Below the pieces are notes generated by a model. It had not been told where the DNA came from, searched no databases, and worked only from the letters and a program-made list of their open reading frames with translations. This document shows, piece after piece, positions 39,481-49,309 of a stretch of 64,000 nt of DNA (position 1 is its first letter; the number at the start of each line of letters is the position of its first letter). Location of the stretch: the NCBI RefSeq assembly GCF_007954275.1, contig NZ_VOLT01000011.1:1-64000 (forward strand), read 5' to 3'. Position numbers and translations under genes: made by a program. The stretch comes from Colwellia demingiae (GTDB taxonomy: Bacteria; Pseudomonadota; Gammaproteobacteria; Enterobacterales; Alteromonadaceae).

Positions 39481-40212
39481 ATGAAGACGTATTACCTGAG
39501 GAAATCCTGTTTATTAATGATTTTCGTTGCATCAGCACTTACCACCCTTGCAGCGGAAAATACACCCGAGCAACTTGGCTCGTCCAAGGAAATAATAAAT
39601 AGCGCTATTATAAAGTTTGAAAAGACGAAAAGAGACCGTTGGTCTTACAGCATTTCTCGCTATGAAGACGAGGAGGGCGACATAACAAGTAGTATTGAGC
39701 AATATTCCCCACAATTAAGTAAACCATGGCTCCTTAAACAAGTTAATGGCGAACAACCAACAGATAAACAAATTAAGCATTTTGCTGAAAAGAAACAAGC
39801 GCAAACAAACGTGAAAAAGCAAGGGGGTAACATTCAACTCAAGTTACGCGAGCTTATCAATCAAGAAAGCTTGTCTTTAGTCTCTACTGACGATAAATAT
39901 ATAGTTATGGCATTTAATGTTAATTTTAAAAAACTGGGGAAAGACTCTTTTGGTAAGATCCAAGGAGAGTTAATTTACCAAAAAGAAAAACAATTCATCG
40001 AAAAAATATTGATATGGAACAGTGCAGAGTTTTCCCCCATGTTTACTGCAAACGTTACTGACTTAGCGATAACGTTTACCTTTTTAGAGATTAACGGGGC
40101 AGTTTTAACCAAGACAAATGAAATGAAGATGAAAGGTAGTTTTGCTTATTTCACCGAAATAAATGAAACCTCTCTAGATAACTTTTCAGATTACTTATAT
40201 CAAGGTAAGTAA
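39481..40212 (+). CDS. Exported protein of unknown family in the regulon
   Basis: This 243-residue protein has a signal peptide (about 1-25, LAA-EN). The mature protein is rich in charged beta-strand and helical stretches: WSYSISRYEDEEGDITSSIEQYSP, WLLKQVNGEQPTDKQIKHFAEKK, then strands ending LDNFSDYLYQGK. The start recalls outer-membrane lipoprotein carrier-like proteins (a strand with an aromatic residue, then KPWLLKQVNGEQPT), but no family is recognised. It is periplasmic. It lies between two DJ-1/ABC units that share its promoter box. Confidence 0.7.
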   Translation: MKTYYLRKSCLLMIFVASALTTLAAENTPEQLGSSKEIINSAIIKFEKTKRDRWSYSISRYEDEEGDITSSIEQYSPQLSKPWLLKQVNGEQPTDKQIKHFAEKKQAQTNVKKQGGNIQLKLRELINQESLSLVSTDDKYIVMAFNVNFKKLGKDSFGKIQGELIYQKEKQFIEKILIWNSAEFSPMFTANVTDLAITFTFLEINGAVLTKTNEMKMKGSFAYFTEINETSLDNFSDYLYQGK

Positions 40213-40222
40213 ATGCTATGTC

Positions 40223-40257
40223 ATTTCACACTGATTTCACATGGCAATAAGTAGACT
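40223..40257 (+). promoter_or_regulatory. Regulator box and promoter of the second DJ-1 gene (box D)
   Basis: ATTTCAC-ACTG-ATTTCAC (40223-40240), 11 bp, -10 TAGACT (40252-40257). The box ends 44 bp before the start codon. Confidence 0.75.
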
Positions 40258-40283
40258 CGTTTAAAATTAACGAGGAACAGCCC

Positions 40284-41375
40284 ATGCTAAATAAATATCC
40301 CAAAATCAAAGTGTCATTAATCAGCCTGCTGAGTTTGACTATCATACTTGTGGCTTTTGTCTTCTGGCTCCGTAGTCTCTTTCCTTCTACTACCAATCAG
40401 ATAGATCTTAAGCTTACTCAACCTCAAGATCTGATTTATCTATCTCAAGGAGTAGAAGATATCCGCGGAAAAATCCTTGCCGTGGTCACCAGTACTGACA
40501 TTATGGGGTCTACTGGCAAAGATACCGGTTATGAATTAACCGAATTGGCTCGCGCTTATTATGTTTTTAAAGCCAATGGCTTTGATGTTGATATTGCTAG
40601 CCCTAAGGGTGGTAAGCCACCAGTGGTGATAGATGATGATGATATGGGCAAATTTGATTTTGCTTTTCTAAATGATAAATTTGCGCAGTACAAAGTTGAT
40701 AATAGCCTTGCCATTGCTGATGTTGATAAGAGCCAATATCAGGCAGTTTATTTTGTTGGCGGAAAGGGCGCGATGTTTGATTTTCCAGAAAACGCAGCGA
40801 TCAAATCCATAGTGAGTGATTATTATCAATCGGGTAAGGTTGTTGGCGCTGTTTGTCATGGACCGGCTGCGTTAGTCAACGTCACTCTTGACGATGGCAG
40901 CGCTTTGTTAGCCAATAAAACAGTGGCTAGTTTTACTAACGATGAGGAGCTTTTGTTAATTCCGGATGCAAAAGAAGTCTTTCCGTTTTTGTTGCAAAAT
41001 AAATTGACTGAACAAGGGGCAAACTTTGATGCGGGTCCTGTGTATTTGGGTAATTTGGTTCAAGATGGCAATTTAGTTACAGGGCAAAACCCTTGGTCTG
41101 TTTGGTTAGTTGCAGAAGCGATGATTAAACAATTAGGTTATCTCCCAGTTAAACGTCAAATCACTGCTGAAGAAAATACTATCAGTATATTAACAATCTA
41201 CGAAGACGAAGGAATCGTAAAAGCTAAAGAAAAAATAACAGTATTGTTATCCAACCAAGAACAGTCATTTGATAGGATTTTACTTGCTGTTCACAGTATT
41301 GTTTATGCCATGCAATGGGAGGTAGGCAAGTCAATTGATATGTTACGTTTACTTTCTTTTGCAGATAATGATTAA
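40284..41375 (+). CDS. Membrane-anchored DJ-1/PfpI protein with a C-terminal helical domain
   Basis: This 363-residue protein has an uncleaved-looking N-terminal helix (about 9-30, VSLISLLSLTIILVAFVFWL) that would anchor it on the periplasmic side. The DJ-1/PfpI domain follows: KILAVVTSTD, GYELTELARAYYVF, VDIASPKGGKPP, VYFVGGKGAMFDFP and GAVCHGPAALVNVTL with Cys191/His192. The C-terminal 85 residues are helical. It is similar to the protein at 34780 over its whole length, so the two are paralogues in one regulon. Starts at ATG with GAGGAAC upstream. Confidence 0.9.
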   Translation: MLNKYPKIKVSLISLLSLTIILVAFVFWLRSLFPSTTNQIDLKLTQPQDLIYLSQGVEDIRGKILAVVTSTDIMGSTGKDTGYELTELARAYYVFKANGFDVDIASPKGGKPPVVIDDDDMGKFDFAFLNDKFAQYKVDNSLAIADVDKSQYQAVYFVGGKGAMFDFPENAAIKSIVSDYYQSGKVVGAVCHGPAALVNVTLDDGSALLANKTVASFTNDEELLLIPDAKEVFPFLLQNKLTEQGANFDAGPVYLGNLVQDGNLVTGQNPWSVWLVAEAMIKQLGYLPVKRQITAEENTISILTIYEDEGIVKAKEKITVLLSNQEQSFDRILLAVHSIVYAMQWEVGKSIDMLRLLSFADND

Positions 41376-41382
41376 TTGTTAT

Positions 41383-41422
41383 CTGCCACTTAATCTTCTG
41401 TTTTATGAAGATTAAGTGGCAG
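41383..41422. terminator. Strong bidirectional terminator hairpin
   Basis: CTGCCACTTAATCTTC and GAAGATTAAGTGGCAG form a perfect 16 bp stem with an 8 bp loop between convergent ends of the DJ-1 gene and tamB. Confidence 0.85.
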
Positions 41423-41447
41423 AATCAACAACATCTATTTCCGTGTA

Positions 41448-44400
41448 TTAATCAATGTAGAAGGAATAATAAAGATCCGTTGATTGCTCAATACCACTGA
41501 CAATTTCTAACCAAAATCGATTTAAAATGAACATTCTCACTGTGAGTTCGTTAATGGGTTCATATACGCCAATACCGTATTTTAAATAAACTCTATTGCC
41601 AACATAACCACTAACCGTTGCTTGAATTTGATCGCCTTCACCTTCAGTATCAACTGCTATATTACTAATCAGTGGTATTTTTTCTATTTGGTCAAATAAT
41701 CCAGCGCTATTGGTCGCGCCAAAGCCAACCAATAAACTGGCTGCAACGGTACTTTTTTCTGCCCCTGCATCTAAACCTCTTCCTCTGACTAGATAAGATA
41801 AAATTTCAGGCATTTCCATTGTTGGGGTTGAGAAAAGCTCCATATTTAATGCGTTGGCTAATCCGGTTACCCGAATGCCGACATCAATATCCTCAGATTT
41901 AATGTGTCTACTGGCACGTAGATTAAAATAAGGATTATCCATTGGCCCGTTGAAGGTGAACTCTCCTTTTTCTATTTTAAGTTTTTGACCATACGCTTGA
42001 AAAGTACCATCAGACGATTGTATATTGCCAAACAGCTGGAACGGATTTTTCTCTTGTTGGCTAATTTGCAATTGACCGAATAAGTGGCTTGATAATCCTT
42101 GGCCTGATATTTCAAAGGCGGGTTTGATATTAACGCTGATGTCAGTTTTTATATCAAAACCAGAAGATTTTTTGACAACCGCTTTGCCATATTGATCAAG
42201 AATAATAACATCATCACTCAATGAAACGCTGCTTTCAGGCAGTTTCTCAATATTAAACGTACCGTCGACAACGTCAATATTTCCACTAATGGTTAATGCT
42301 TTTTCTACCAGTGAAAAATTTAACGTGGGTGAAATGCTCATCACTAATTGTGGAGGAAAAACTAACGGCAACGCGTCGCCTGTTAAATCTACATTCATCG
42401 ACAAACTATTTTGCCATGATATATTTCCCTGTACTTTTGCCTGTTTATCGGCGAGATAGAAGTCAGCGTCCAGTGTTGCGTGATTATTGTTAATGATGAC
42501 TGAGGAGGATATATTTTCTAGGGTGTTGGCATTTTGTAGTAATCGAAATTTTCCTTTAGTTAGTGCTATATCACCATTAAACAAAGGAGAGCCAAGTGTG
42601 CCATCAATCGATATATCTGCTGTTACTTTACCTTGTAAAGTAATCACGTCTGTTAAAATGCCTTGGAAAGGTAATAAATTTATTTGATTCAATGATATTT
42701 GTGCATTTACCGTGGAATCAGTAAAAGAAGAGTCGGCTTCGGAATTACTAACCAAACTATCATCAATAAAACGATCGTCAATGAAATCAACGGTTGTATT
42801 AACCTCTACTAAGGGGAGGTTATTAGTCGCGATTAACGCTAACGTACTCGTTAATTGCTTTTCATCAACAGTCAAAGCAAACAAACCTTGCGACCACTGT
42901 GACAACACATGCTCGCCAAAATCATCACTCACTTTTAAATAACCCGGCGACATGTCAAAGCGCGCCTTTGCTGCGATAGGTTGCTGGGGAGACCATTTGA
43001 TCTGGATATCACTGTCAATTTCACTAATTATTTCAGTGTCTTTTGGTAAGAATAATTCGTCAATGGCAGCAAGATCAATCTTCAATTTAAGGGCAACATC
43101 ACCAGCACTACCAAGGTTCACTTGATGCGGCAAACAAAGACCAAACCCTTCACCTTGCCAACAATGACTTGCTACCATACTTTCTTGTTTGGTTAAATCG
43201 AAATTAACATCGAAATCTTTATCATTTTCAAGGGTAATATTTTTATAGGTTAATGCACTTTGCTCAATAATACTTTGCCATAGAGTAAATTCCTCATCCC
43301 AATGACCAGACAGGGCAATTGCACCTGCAAAATCACCTAACCACTGAGCTTTTACATGATGATCACTCGCATTGCCTGTTACATCAAATAGGATGTTTTC
43401 AATACGATAACGTGTAGATTCGTTGACCCAATCCAATTGCTTATTCTTTACTGCTAATTGGATGTCGTGATCACTCAATGGTTGATAGCTCGCTTCAATT
43501 GCTAACGAATCACTATACCATTGTTGAAAATTTAACTGGGTTAACTGACTTTGTAGGTTAACCGTAGGATTGTCTTGCGCTCCAGTAATTGAAAAATCAC
43601 TAGAAATGCTGCCAGTTATCTCTTGATGCCACTGGTTAATATTGTCTACCGTTAATTTCCCCTTAATATCCCAAAAATCGCTATCCGAGGCTTGCAGTGT
43701 TAAGGCACTATTATTGAAGTCGATAAACAGTTTACCTGGTTGTAAATTACCTAATTGATTTAAACCAATATCTGCTTTGATGATTAAGTCTAGTGTATTT
43801 ATATTTCCTGAAATGTCGGTATCATTCAGCGAGACAGACCATGATTTTTCTGACCATGCACCATGACTGTTGATGCTGCCTTGTAATCTGCCAGTAATTA
43901 AATCAGGTAGGTTCTCTGTCAACACATCTACTTGTTCTTTACTTGTGCCTAACTTTGATAAAGCCGGTATGTTTATTTCAGGCAAGGTAAAACCAGTTGA
44001 TTGAGCTGATAACTGCCAACTAATATGGTCGGGTACTAAACCTATATCACCGGCTAAATGTAATTGGCTTACTGAATCTTCATCGTTAAAAATAAACTCA
44101 TCAATAGTAGCGTGATTATTAAGGTAGCTCGCTTTGAGTTTCACTTTTGCATTGTTATAGCCATAACCTTTAATCTGACTGCTTAAATCCATCGTTTGTT
44201 CTTTTACATTACCCGAGAGTGATAACAACAATGAGGAATATTCACCATACTCAGTTAATGATAAAGGTGTTGGGATTTTCTGAGCGTCCATGGTTAGATT
44301 AAACGGCATGGCTTCATCAATGAAGTTAATATTACCTTGGCTTTTAAGCGCTAAGTTACCTTTGCTGATCACATCAAATGTTAAATCTTCAAATGAGCCT

Positions 44401-45374
44401 TGTATTGATAATTGTTGAGTACTGTTATCAATTTCTGACCACCATGCCACCTTGTGCAGTTGGCTCTCTAATTGAGTTGTAAGCTGGTAGGGCGGTAGTA
44501 GCTTTGCCTCAGCAGTTAATTGGTTGATAGAGAACGCTGATGTGGTGGTTTTAAATTGGCTGATATTTACATCGGTATTAATCCAAGTAGCGCTTAGTTG
44601 ATTATTGCTTGAAAGCCAAAGTGAATAATTTTTTTGGTCATTGTCTTTTGAAGTATTATGTTTTGGCTGAACCTTAGTGTTTACAGTCAAAGTGTCTACA
44701 GCCAACGTCTCAAGTTGTAATTGGTCAATATTCAGCGAAATAGGTAGATTAATTTCCGGTAACTGAGTAAAAGTATTATTAACTAATGAAGTTGTACTCT
44801 GTTTGGTAACAGGCGTTGTTTGTTCTTCTCCAACGAGTAATAACGTCAGCTGCTTTGCTCTGGGTTGTAAGAAGTTAAACTCACTTTTACTGATCGACAA
44901 TTGTGTAATAAATTGCTCAATTGTGATCTCAGTATCATTGATAACTATCAGACTTTCTTTAAGCTCAACAGAATCAGCGTTAATTGAAAAGGGCATTTCA
45001 AAAAGTTGAGATGCGGTATTATTTACTGATGAAACTTGCTCCTCACTCTCATCGTCAGACAAGTAACGTAAAGAGAAATAGTCAGCTTTTGCTGATTTAA
45101 TACATAAGGTTTTATTCCAGACACAAGCAAAGTTAATCTCAGTTGATAAGCCATTTACCCTAATATCAAGGTTATCTAACTGCAACTGAAATGAGTTTAA
45201 TCGAACATCTCGTACTAAAGCTCCGCTGTTATAGTCAATCGTAACACCATCAATATTATTGAGTAATGTTAAGGTGATATTTGTGCCCCAAGGAGTAGTA
45301 ACGAGTACGGTGATAAAGCAAAGTGATATTGCCAAGTACTTAGATACCACTAAACTAATTCTGCGCCACATCAT
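41448..45374 (-). CDS. tamB: Translocation and assembly module subunit TamB
   Basis: This 1308-residue protein has an N-terminal membrane anchor (YLAISLCFITVLVTTPWG), a very long region of short beta strands with AsmA-like repeats, and a C-terminal DUF490/TamB domain (about 970-1308; EKALTISGNIDVVDGTFNIEKLP, FQLFGNIQSSDGTFQAYGQKLKIEKGEFTFNGPMDNPYFNLRASR, ending in a typical FWLEIVSGIEQSTDLYYSFYID). It forms a periplasm-spanning bridge with TamA and is implicated in phospholipid traffic and outer-membrane assembly. The start codon overlaps the tamA stop by 4 bp (ATGA), so translation is coupled. Confidence 0.96.
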   Translation of the reverse strand: MMWRRISLVVSKYLAISLCFITVLVTTPWGTNITLTLLNNIDGVTIDYNSGALVRDVRLNSFQLQLDNLDIRVNGLSTEINFACVWNKTLCIKSAKADYFSLRYLSDDESEEQVSSVNNTASQLFEMPFSINADSVELKESLIVINDTEITIEQFITQLSISKSEFNFLQPRAKQLTLLLVGEEQTTPVTKQSTTSLVNNTFTQLPEINLPISLNIDQLQLETLAVDTLTVNTKVQPKHNTSKDNDQKNYSLWLSSNNQLSATWINTDVNISQFKTTTSAFSINQLTAEAKLLPPYQLTTQLESQLHKVAWWSEIDNSTQQLSIQGSFEDLTFDVISKGNLALKSQGNINFIDEAMPFNLTMDAQKIPTPLSLTEYGEYSSLLLSLSGNVKEQTMDLSSQIKGYGYNNAKVKLKASYLNNHATIDEFIFNDEDSVSQLHLAGDIGLVPDHISWQLSAQSTGFTLPEINIPALSKLGTSKEQVDVLTENLPDLITGRLQGSINSHGAWSEKSWSVSLNDTDISGNINTLDLIIKADIGLNQLGNLQPGKLFIDFNNSALTLQASDSDFWDIKGKLTVDNINQWHQEITGSISSDFSITGAQDNPTVNLQSQLTQLNFQQWYSDSLAIEASYQPLSDHDIQLAVKNKQLDWVNESTRYRIENILFDVTGNASDHHVKAQWLGDFAGAIALSGHWDEEFTLWQSIIEQSALTYKNITLENDKDFDVNFDLTKQESMVASHCWQGEGFGLCLPHQVNLGSAGDVALKLKIDLAAIDELFLPKDTEIISEIDSDIQIKWSPQQPIAAKARFDMSPGYLKVSDDFGEHVLSQWSQGLFALTVDEKQLTSTLALIATNNLPLVEVNTTVDFIDDRFIDDSLVSNSEADSSFTDSTVNAQISLNQINLLPFQGILTDVITLQGKVTADISIDGTLGSPLFNGDIALTKGKFRLLQNANTLENISSSVIINNNHATLDADFYLADKQAKVQGNISWQNSLSMNVDLTGDALPLVFPPQLVMSISPTLNFSLVEKALTISGNIDVVDGTFNIEKLPESSVSLSDDVIILDQYGKAVVKKSSGFDIKTDISVNIKPAFEISGQGLSSHLFGQLQISQQEKNPFQLFGNIQSSDGTFQAYGQKLKIEKGEFTFNGPMDNPYFNLRASRHIKSEDIDVGIRVTGLANALNMELFSTPTMEMPEILSYLVRGRGLDAGAEKSTVAASLLVGFGATNSAGLFDQIEKIPLISNIAVDTEGEGDQIQATVSGYVGNRVYLKYGIGVYEPINELTVRMFILNRFWLEIVSGIEQSTDLYYSFYID

Positions 45375-47200
45375 AACTCAGCACCTAAACTAATATGAAT
45401 ACGCCCATTCTTCTTATCGCCGTCAATACCATAAGCGTAATCAAATTTAACTGCGCCAACAGGCGTCAGGTAATGTATACCTGAGCCAAATGAATAGACC
45501 GGATTAAATTCACCCTTATTTGTCACACTGCCGCCATCGGAAAAAAAGGCTATACGCCATTTATTGGTAAGATAATATTGATATTCAATGCTTGCTACCA
45601 TCAACCGAGTACCGCCAACGACCACTTGAGTAGAGTTTTCAGGGTCAGATGATGAAGGCACGGTAGAACCAATGGACTGATAGGAAAATCCACGAATACT
45701 CTGATCCCCACCAGCATAAAATCGTAATGAAGGGGCTAATTCGGCGTCTCTATCAATGTAAATAGCGCCTAATTCCGCGCGGGTAACTAAACGATGCTTT
45801 GGTTTTAACGTAGTAATGTAATTCCATCGTCCGTGAATTCTAAAAAAGCTATTGTCAGAACCTGCTTTTAAGTGCGCTCCTTCTATATTATATATTTGTC
45901 TAAAGCCCGAACTTGGATCCAAAGCAGAGCCTGAACGAATGGTTCTAGACCAAATAATACCGGGGATAATGTATTGAACATTGTCCTTATCAGACCAATC
46001 AATATTAGGCTTGACTTCGTCCAAGTTATACTCCCATGCTTCCTGATGAAATCGGGTATAGATTTGTCTATTCCAGTCATCCTTGCTGAGCACCCGACCG
46101 ATTTGAGCAGAATAAACTTTTGACGTTAAATCAGGGTATTCATCATCTTCGACCGTAATTTTAAATTGTAGGAGGTCTTCAGTCGGGTGACCTAACGGGA
46201 TACTGTAAATAAAGTTACCAGTAGGATTGATCGAGGAGTATTCAATTTTTGTTTCTTGAAAGTGGCCATATTTATTGATAAGCGGTGTACGCCAGCCAGC
46301 GGAAAGGCGAAACTTAGTATCGGTGGCATAACCTATACCAAAATCAAATTGATGACTTTTTGCAGGGGTCAGCGTCACATTAATAGGAATGGTGTAATCA
46401 TCATTTACTTTATCTTCAGCTTTCTCGGCAGGCAGTGCCTGCACGTTACTAAAGTACTGAGTCGATTGAAGTTGTTGCTGTAATTTATGAAAATCATGGG
46501 TATTATAAAAATCCCCCTTATTGAAAGGGATCATACTCTCTAATAACTGAGGTTTTAGATCAAAATCATTGAAATTTACCTCACCAAAGCGATACCTTGG
46601 ACCACTTTTATAAGTAATGTTGATGTTTGCATAATGATAACCTTGTTTGATGGTTATATTACTGTCTACTAAGCTCCCGTTAAAGTAACCACGTTGAAGC
46701 GCTAAGGACAATAAGTCAGATTTTATAGTTTCATATTTACCGTGATGAAGTTTATCGCCATGGTGAATGTCCATATCATTAAGTAAGGTAATAAAAGCCG
46801 GATCGTTTTGCGCAGCGCCTGTTATATTGACCTTGATATTATCAAGTAAGGTTGGCTCGTTTAATTTGATTATCAGTAGTAGTTTCCAGGGATCTTTTTC
46901 AACAGCAACTTCAATGTCTGCTTGGTAATAACCTAATGAATTTAGAGCCTTGAAGGAATTTTCTTTGGCAGAATAGATAAATGCAGAGCGTTCTAAATCA
47001 GATTCAGGCAAAGTACCTAAATATGAATAGATGTTTTTTTCAACTGCCTTTGCTAGTTCGCCATCAAGAGTCACCGTTAAATTGCTTGCAAAAGCGACAT
47101 CGGTGAAAAATAAAGACAAGAACGATACGGCTAACAGTCTGATTTTTGGTTTAAAAATCCTTGATAGAGTGTCGAGATAATGTGGAATGTTCAAAGTCAT
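45371..47200 (-). CDS. tamA: Translocation and assembly module subunit TamA
   Basis: This 609-residue protein has a signal peptide (about 1-38; SFLSLFFTDVAFA-SN), then three POTRA-like regions (about 40-280), then an Omp85-type 16-strand barrel (about 290-609) with PLGHPTEDLLQFKITVEDD, RFYAGGDQSIRGFSYQSIG (the conserved RGF loop) and a C-terminal strand ending ISLGAEL. It sits in the outer membrane and works with TamB. First gene of the tamAB operon. Confidence 0.96.
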   Translation of the reverse strand: MTLNIPHYLDTLSRIFKPKIRLLAVSFLSLFFTDVAFASNLTVTLDGELAKAVEKNIYSYLGTLPESDLERSAFIYSAKENSFKALNSLGYYQADIEVAVEKDPWKLLLIIKLNEPTLLDNIKVNITGAAQNDPAFITLLNDMDIHHGDKLHHGKYETIKSDLLSLALQRGYFNGSLVDSNITIKQGYHYANINITYKSGPRYRFGEVNFNDFDLKPQLLESMIPFNKGDFYNTHDFHKLQQQLQSTQYFSNVQALPAEKAEDKVNDDYTIPINVTLTPAKSHQFDFGIGYATDTKFRLSAGWRTPLINKYGHFQETKIEYSSINPTGNFIYSIPLGHPTEDLLQFKITVEDDEYPDLTSKVYSAQIGRVLSKDDWNRQIYTRFHQEAWEYNLDEVKPNIDWSDKDNVQYIIPGIIWSRTIRSGSALDPSSGFRQIYNIEGAHLKAGSDNSFFRIHGRWNYITTLKPKHRLVTRAELGAIYIDRDAELAPSLRFYAGGDQSIRGFSYQSIGSTVPSSSDPENSTQVVVGGTRLMVASIEYQYYLTNKWRIAFFSDGGSVTNKGEFNPVYSFGSGIHYLTPVGAVKFDYAYGIDGDKKNGRIHISLGAEL

Positions 47201-47354
47201 TGAAAAGACGTTATTCCTGAAGAATTTAATACTGAAAGAATGGTAAATTTTACGCTATAAATGTCATTCTGACTATGGGAATAAGAAAACGCCCGGTGTT
47301 GCCATAAAGTGTTTTTAAAGACTGTACTAAAATCAAGTTTCCATCAATTAGTTG

Positions 47355-48644
47355 TTAAAAAGCAAATTGCAGATAAACCGTGTTGTAATTACTGCCCCCT
47401 TTAATACGACCAAATTGTGAAGCCGATTCAAATATAGAAGAGCGATGGTGAATGCCATAACCAAGCCAAGTAGCTTTTAAGGCATGAACATTAAAAATAT
47501 CACCTAAATTTATATCTATAGAAAAATCTATTGCGTTCATAAGTTTACTTGGACTATAACCTTTTTCTTCCATCTCAGTTCTCTCAATATAAGTTACATC
47601 AGAGATATATGATAACCCTTCGGCAAAACCTACGCGCCATCGGACCGGCCAATGGATGGTGTAGAAAGCTTTGATTCCAATTTGATATTCTTGTTCGCTA
47701 TCTTGAACATCAGATTTCCAGTGCCAAGCCAAACCGGTTATTAGATACAATTCAATGGGTAAACTAAATAATTCATCGGTTAGCGGTAAACCATAGAAAA
47801 CAGAAGTGAGTTGGTTGTTAAATTCGTCTTTTTCAGTATCGCCCGCGAGAATATCGCCAATATTTGATGGGGTTGCCCAGCCGTGTGCAACGCGCAGGTA
47901 ACTACCATTATTGAGTGTATTTTTTTTACTTTTAGTTTTATCATTAAAAAACGCAACCCCGAGATAAGCCTCACTTTGCCAGCGCTTATCAACAATAGTA
48001 CTTTGATAAGCATTATTATCTAATCCAGTTAGACCAAGTGAACCGATGAAGTATAAGTTTGAAATTACATGGTATCTTGATTCAATAGTTGCGTTTACAT
48101 CAATACCCGCACCAATGCGTTCATCTGTTAATTCACTCAAGGCATAATAATAACTATTAAACTCAGCACTTTTATACCGCGCTGAAATCTTCGGCATAAA
48201 TTCCCAGCTATCGTATTGAAAGTACCAGCTACTGCTGAAGTTAGCATACGGTTTACCGTCAAGATCACTAAAGATTTCCACATCAAAATGGTGCTTGTCA
48301 CTGGTGTTTTTACGCCATTGAAAACCAAAATCAAAGGTATCTGCTTGTGTTTCATTTTGGTATTCAGTAGGAATATCGACAAAGCGCAGACGTCCTAGGG
48401 CATTAAGTTCCCAATCCGCTCTTTTTAACAAGTGACCACCACCCTCAATGCCGCGTAGAAAAAAAGTATCACCTTCATAAAACATCATAGGTACGATACT
48501 GTTAACCTTATCGTCCTCGGCAGCAAATGGAATGTTCGCACTCCTAACCAGTAATCCTAAACCCCATGGTTTTTCTTCAGCATTAGATTTAGCAAATATA
48601 TTCATACTGAATGACAATAAAATTAATGAGATGATTAAGCGCAT
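47355..48644 (-). CDS. MipA/OmpV-family outer membrane protein
   Basis: This is a 429-residue protein from ATG 48644, with GAGAAG upstream; the longer frame from 48731 is rejected since the signal peptide (MRLIISLILLSFSMNIFAKS) starts here. Family features: WGLGLLVRSANIPFAAEDDKVNSIVPMMFYEGDTFFLRGIEGG, repeated beta hairpins, and a C-terminal Phe (YLQFAF), the outer-membrane sorting signal. MipA/OmpV proteins are barrel scaffolds or porins. It lies just upstream of tamA on the same strand, but with 154 bp between. Confidence 0.88.
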   Translation of the reverse strand: MRLIISLILLSFSMNIFAKSNAEEKPWGLGLLVRSANIPFAAEDDKVNSIVPMMFYEGDTFFLRGIEGGGHLLKRADWELNALGRLRFVDIPTEYQNETQADTFDFGFQWRKNTSDKHHFDVEIFSDLDGKPYANFSSSWYFQYDSWEFMPKISARYKSAEFNSYYYALSELTDERIGAGIDVNATIESRYHVISNLYFIGSLGLTGLDNNAYQSTIVDKRWQSEAYLGVAFFNDKTKSKKNTLNNGSYLRVAHGWATPSNIGDILAGDTEKDEFNNQLTSVFYGLPLTDELFSLPIELYLITGLAWHWKSDVQDSEQEYQIGIKAFYTIHWPVRWRVGFAEGLSYISDVTYIERTEMEEKGYSPSKLMNAIDFSIDINLGDIFNVHALKATWLGYGIHHRSSIFESASQFGRIKGGSNYNTVYLQFAF

Positions 48645-48790
48645 AATTACTTCTCTAAAATCAATGGGGTTTACACCATTTATGTTAGCAGTATAGTGAG
48701 AACCCGTTTGAATTAATGTGAAGTAAGTCACATCAGCACTCGCTAACTCATATTATATTTAGTTCTTTTTGTATGCTATCGCTAAAGTTA

Positions 48791-48832
48791 GCTAACAATT
48801 TTTAATTAACATTAGCCCTATTGGGGCAAAAT
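48791..48832 (+). repeat. Weak attC-like sequence
   Basis: GCTAACAATTTTTAA ... TTAGCCCTATTGGGGC resembles the right half of an attC. The closing core is lost, and it may just be a terminator-like hairpin (GCCC/GGGC). Confidence 0.25.
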
Positions 48833-48851
48833 AATTTACCTAGGAGCAACA

Positions 48852-49169
48852 ATGTCATTGATCGCGAATACACCTAAACCTCCATACTTTGCTGTTATTT
48901 TCACTTCTACACGGACTGAAGGGGATAATGGTTATGGTGAAATGGCCAATAGAATGGTTGAACTAGCACAGCAGCAATCAGGATTTTTGGGGGTGGAATC
49001 AGCAAGAGAAGAGGTTGGTATCACAGTATCTTATTGGGCAGATCTTGATTCCATTAAAGTTTGGAAGGCGAACTCTGAACATTTAGCAGCTCAAAAGACA
49101 GGTCGAGAGGCCTGGTATGATTCTTTTAAAGTGCGTATTTCAAAAGTAGAACGAGATTACGGTATTTAA
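48852..49169 (+). CDS. ABM-domain monooxygenase-like protein
   Basis: This 105-residue protein fits the antibiotic biosynthesis monooxygenase (ABM) dimeric ferredoxin-like fold: YFAVIFTSTRTEGDNGYGEMANRMVELAQQQSGFLGVESAREE, then VSYWADLDSIKVWKANSEHLAAQKTGREAWYDSFKVRISKVERDYG. Members act on diverse small molecules or bind haem. Starts at ATG with AGGAG upstream. Confidence 0.87.
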   Translation: MSLIANTPKPPYFAVIFTSTRTEGDNGYGEMANRMVELAQQQSGFLGVESAREEVGITVSYWADLDSIKVWKANSEHLAAQKTGREAWYDSFKVRISKVERDYGI

Positions 49170-49309
49170 GTGGTAAATTATTTCAATGAATAAACCATTC
49201 TGTTATGAACTATATTTTTGTTTAAAAGTGATTAACAATATTTTAAACTGAAGAAATTCAGTGAGTTGTTTTCTTCGGTGGACGTTACCGTTATAAGGAG
49301 TATCTAATC

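Noticed and set aside
42296..42493. Forward-strand frames inside tamB
   Set aside because: They are shadows of tamB in other frames with no start signals.
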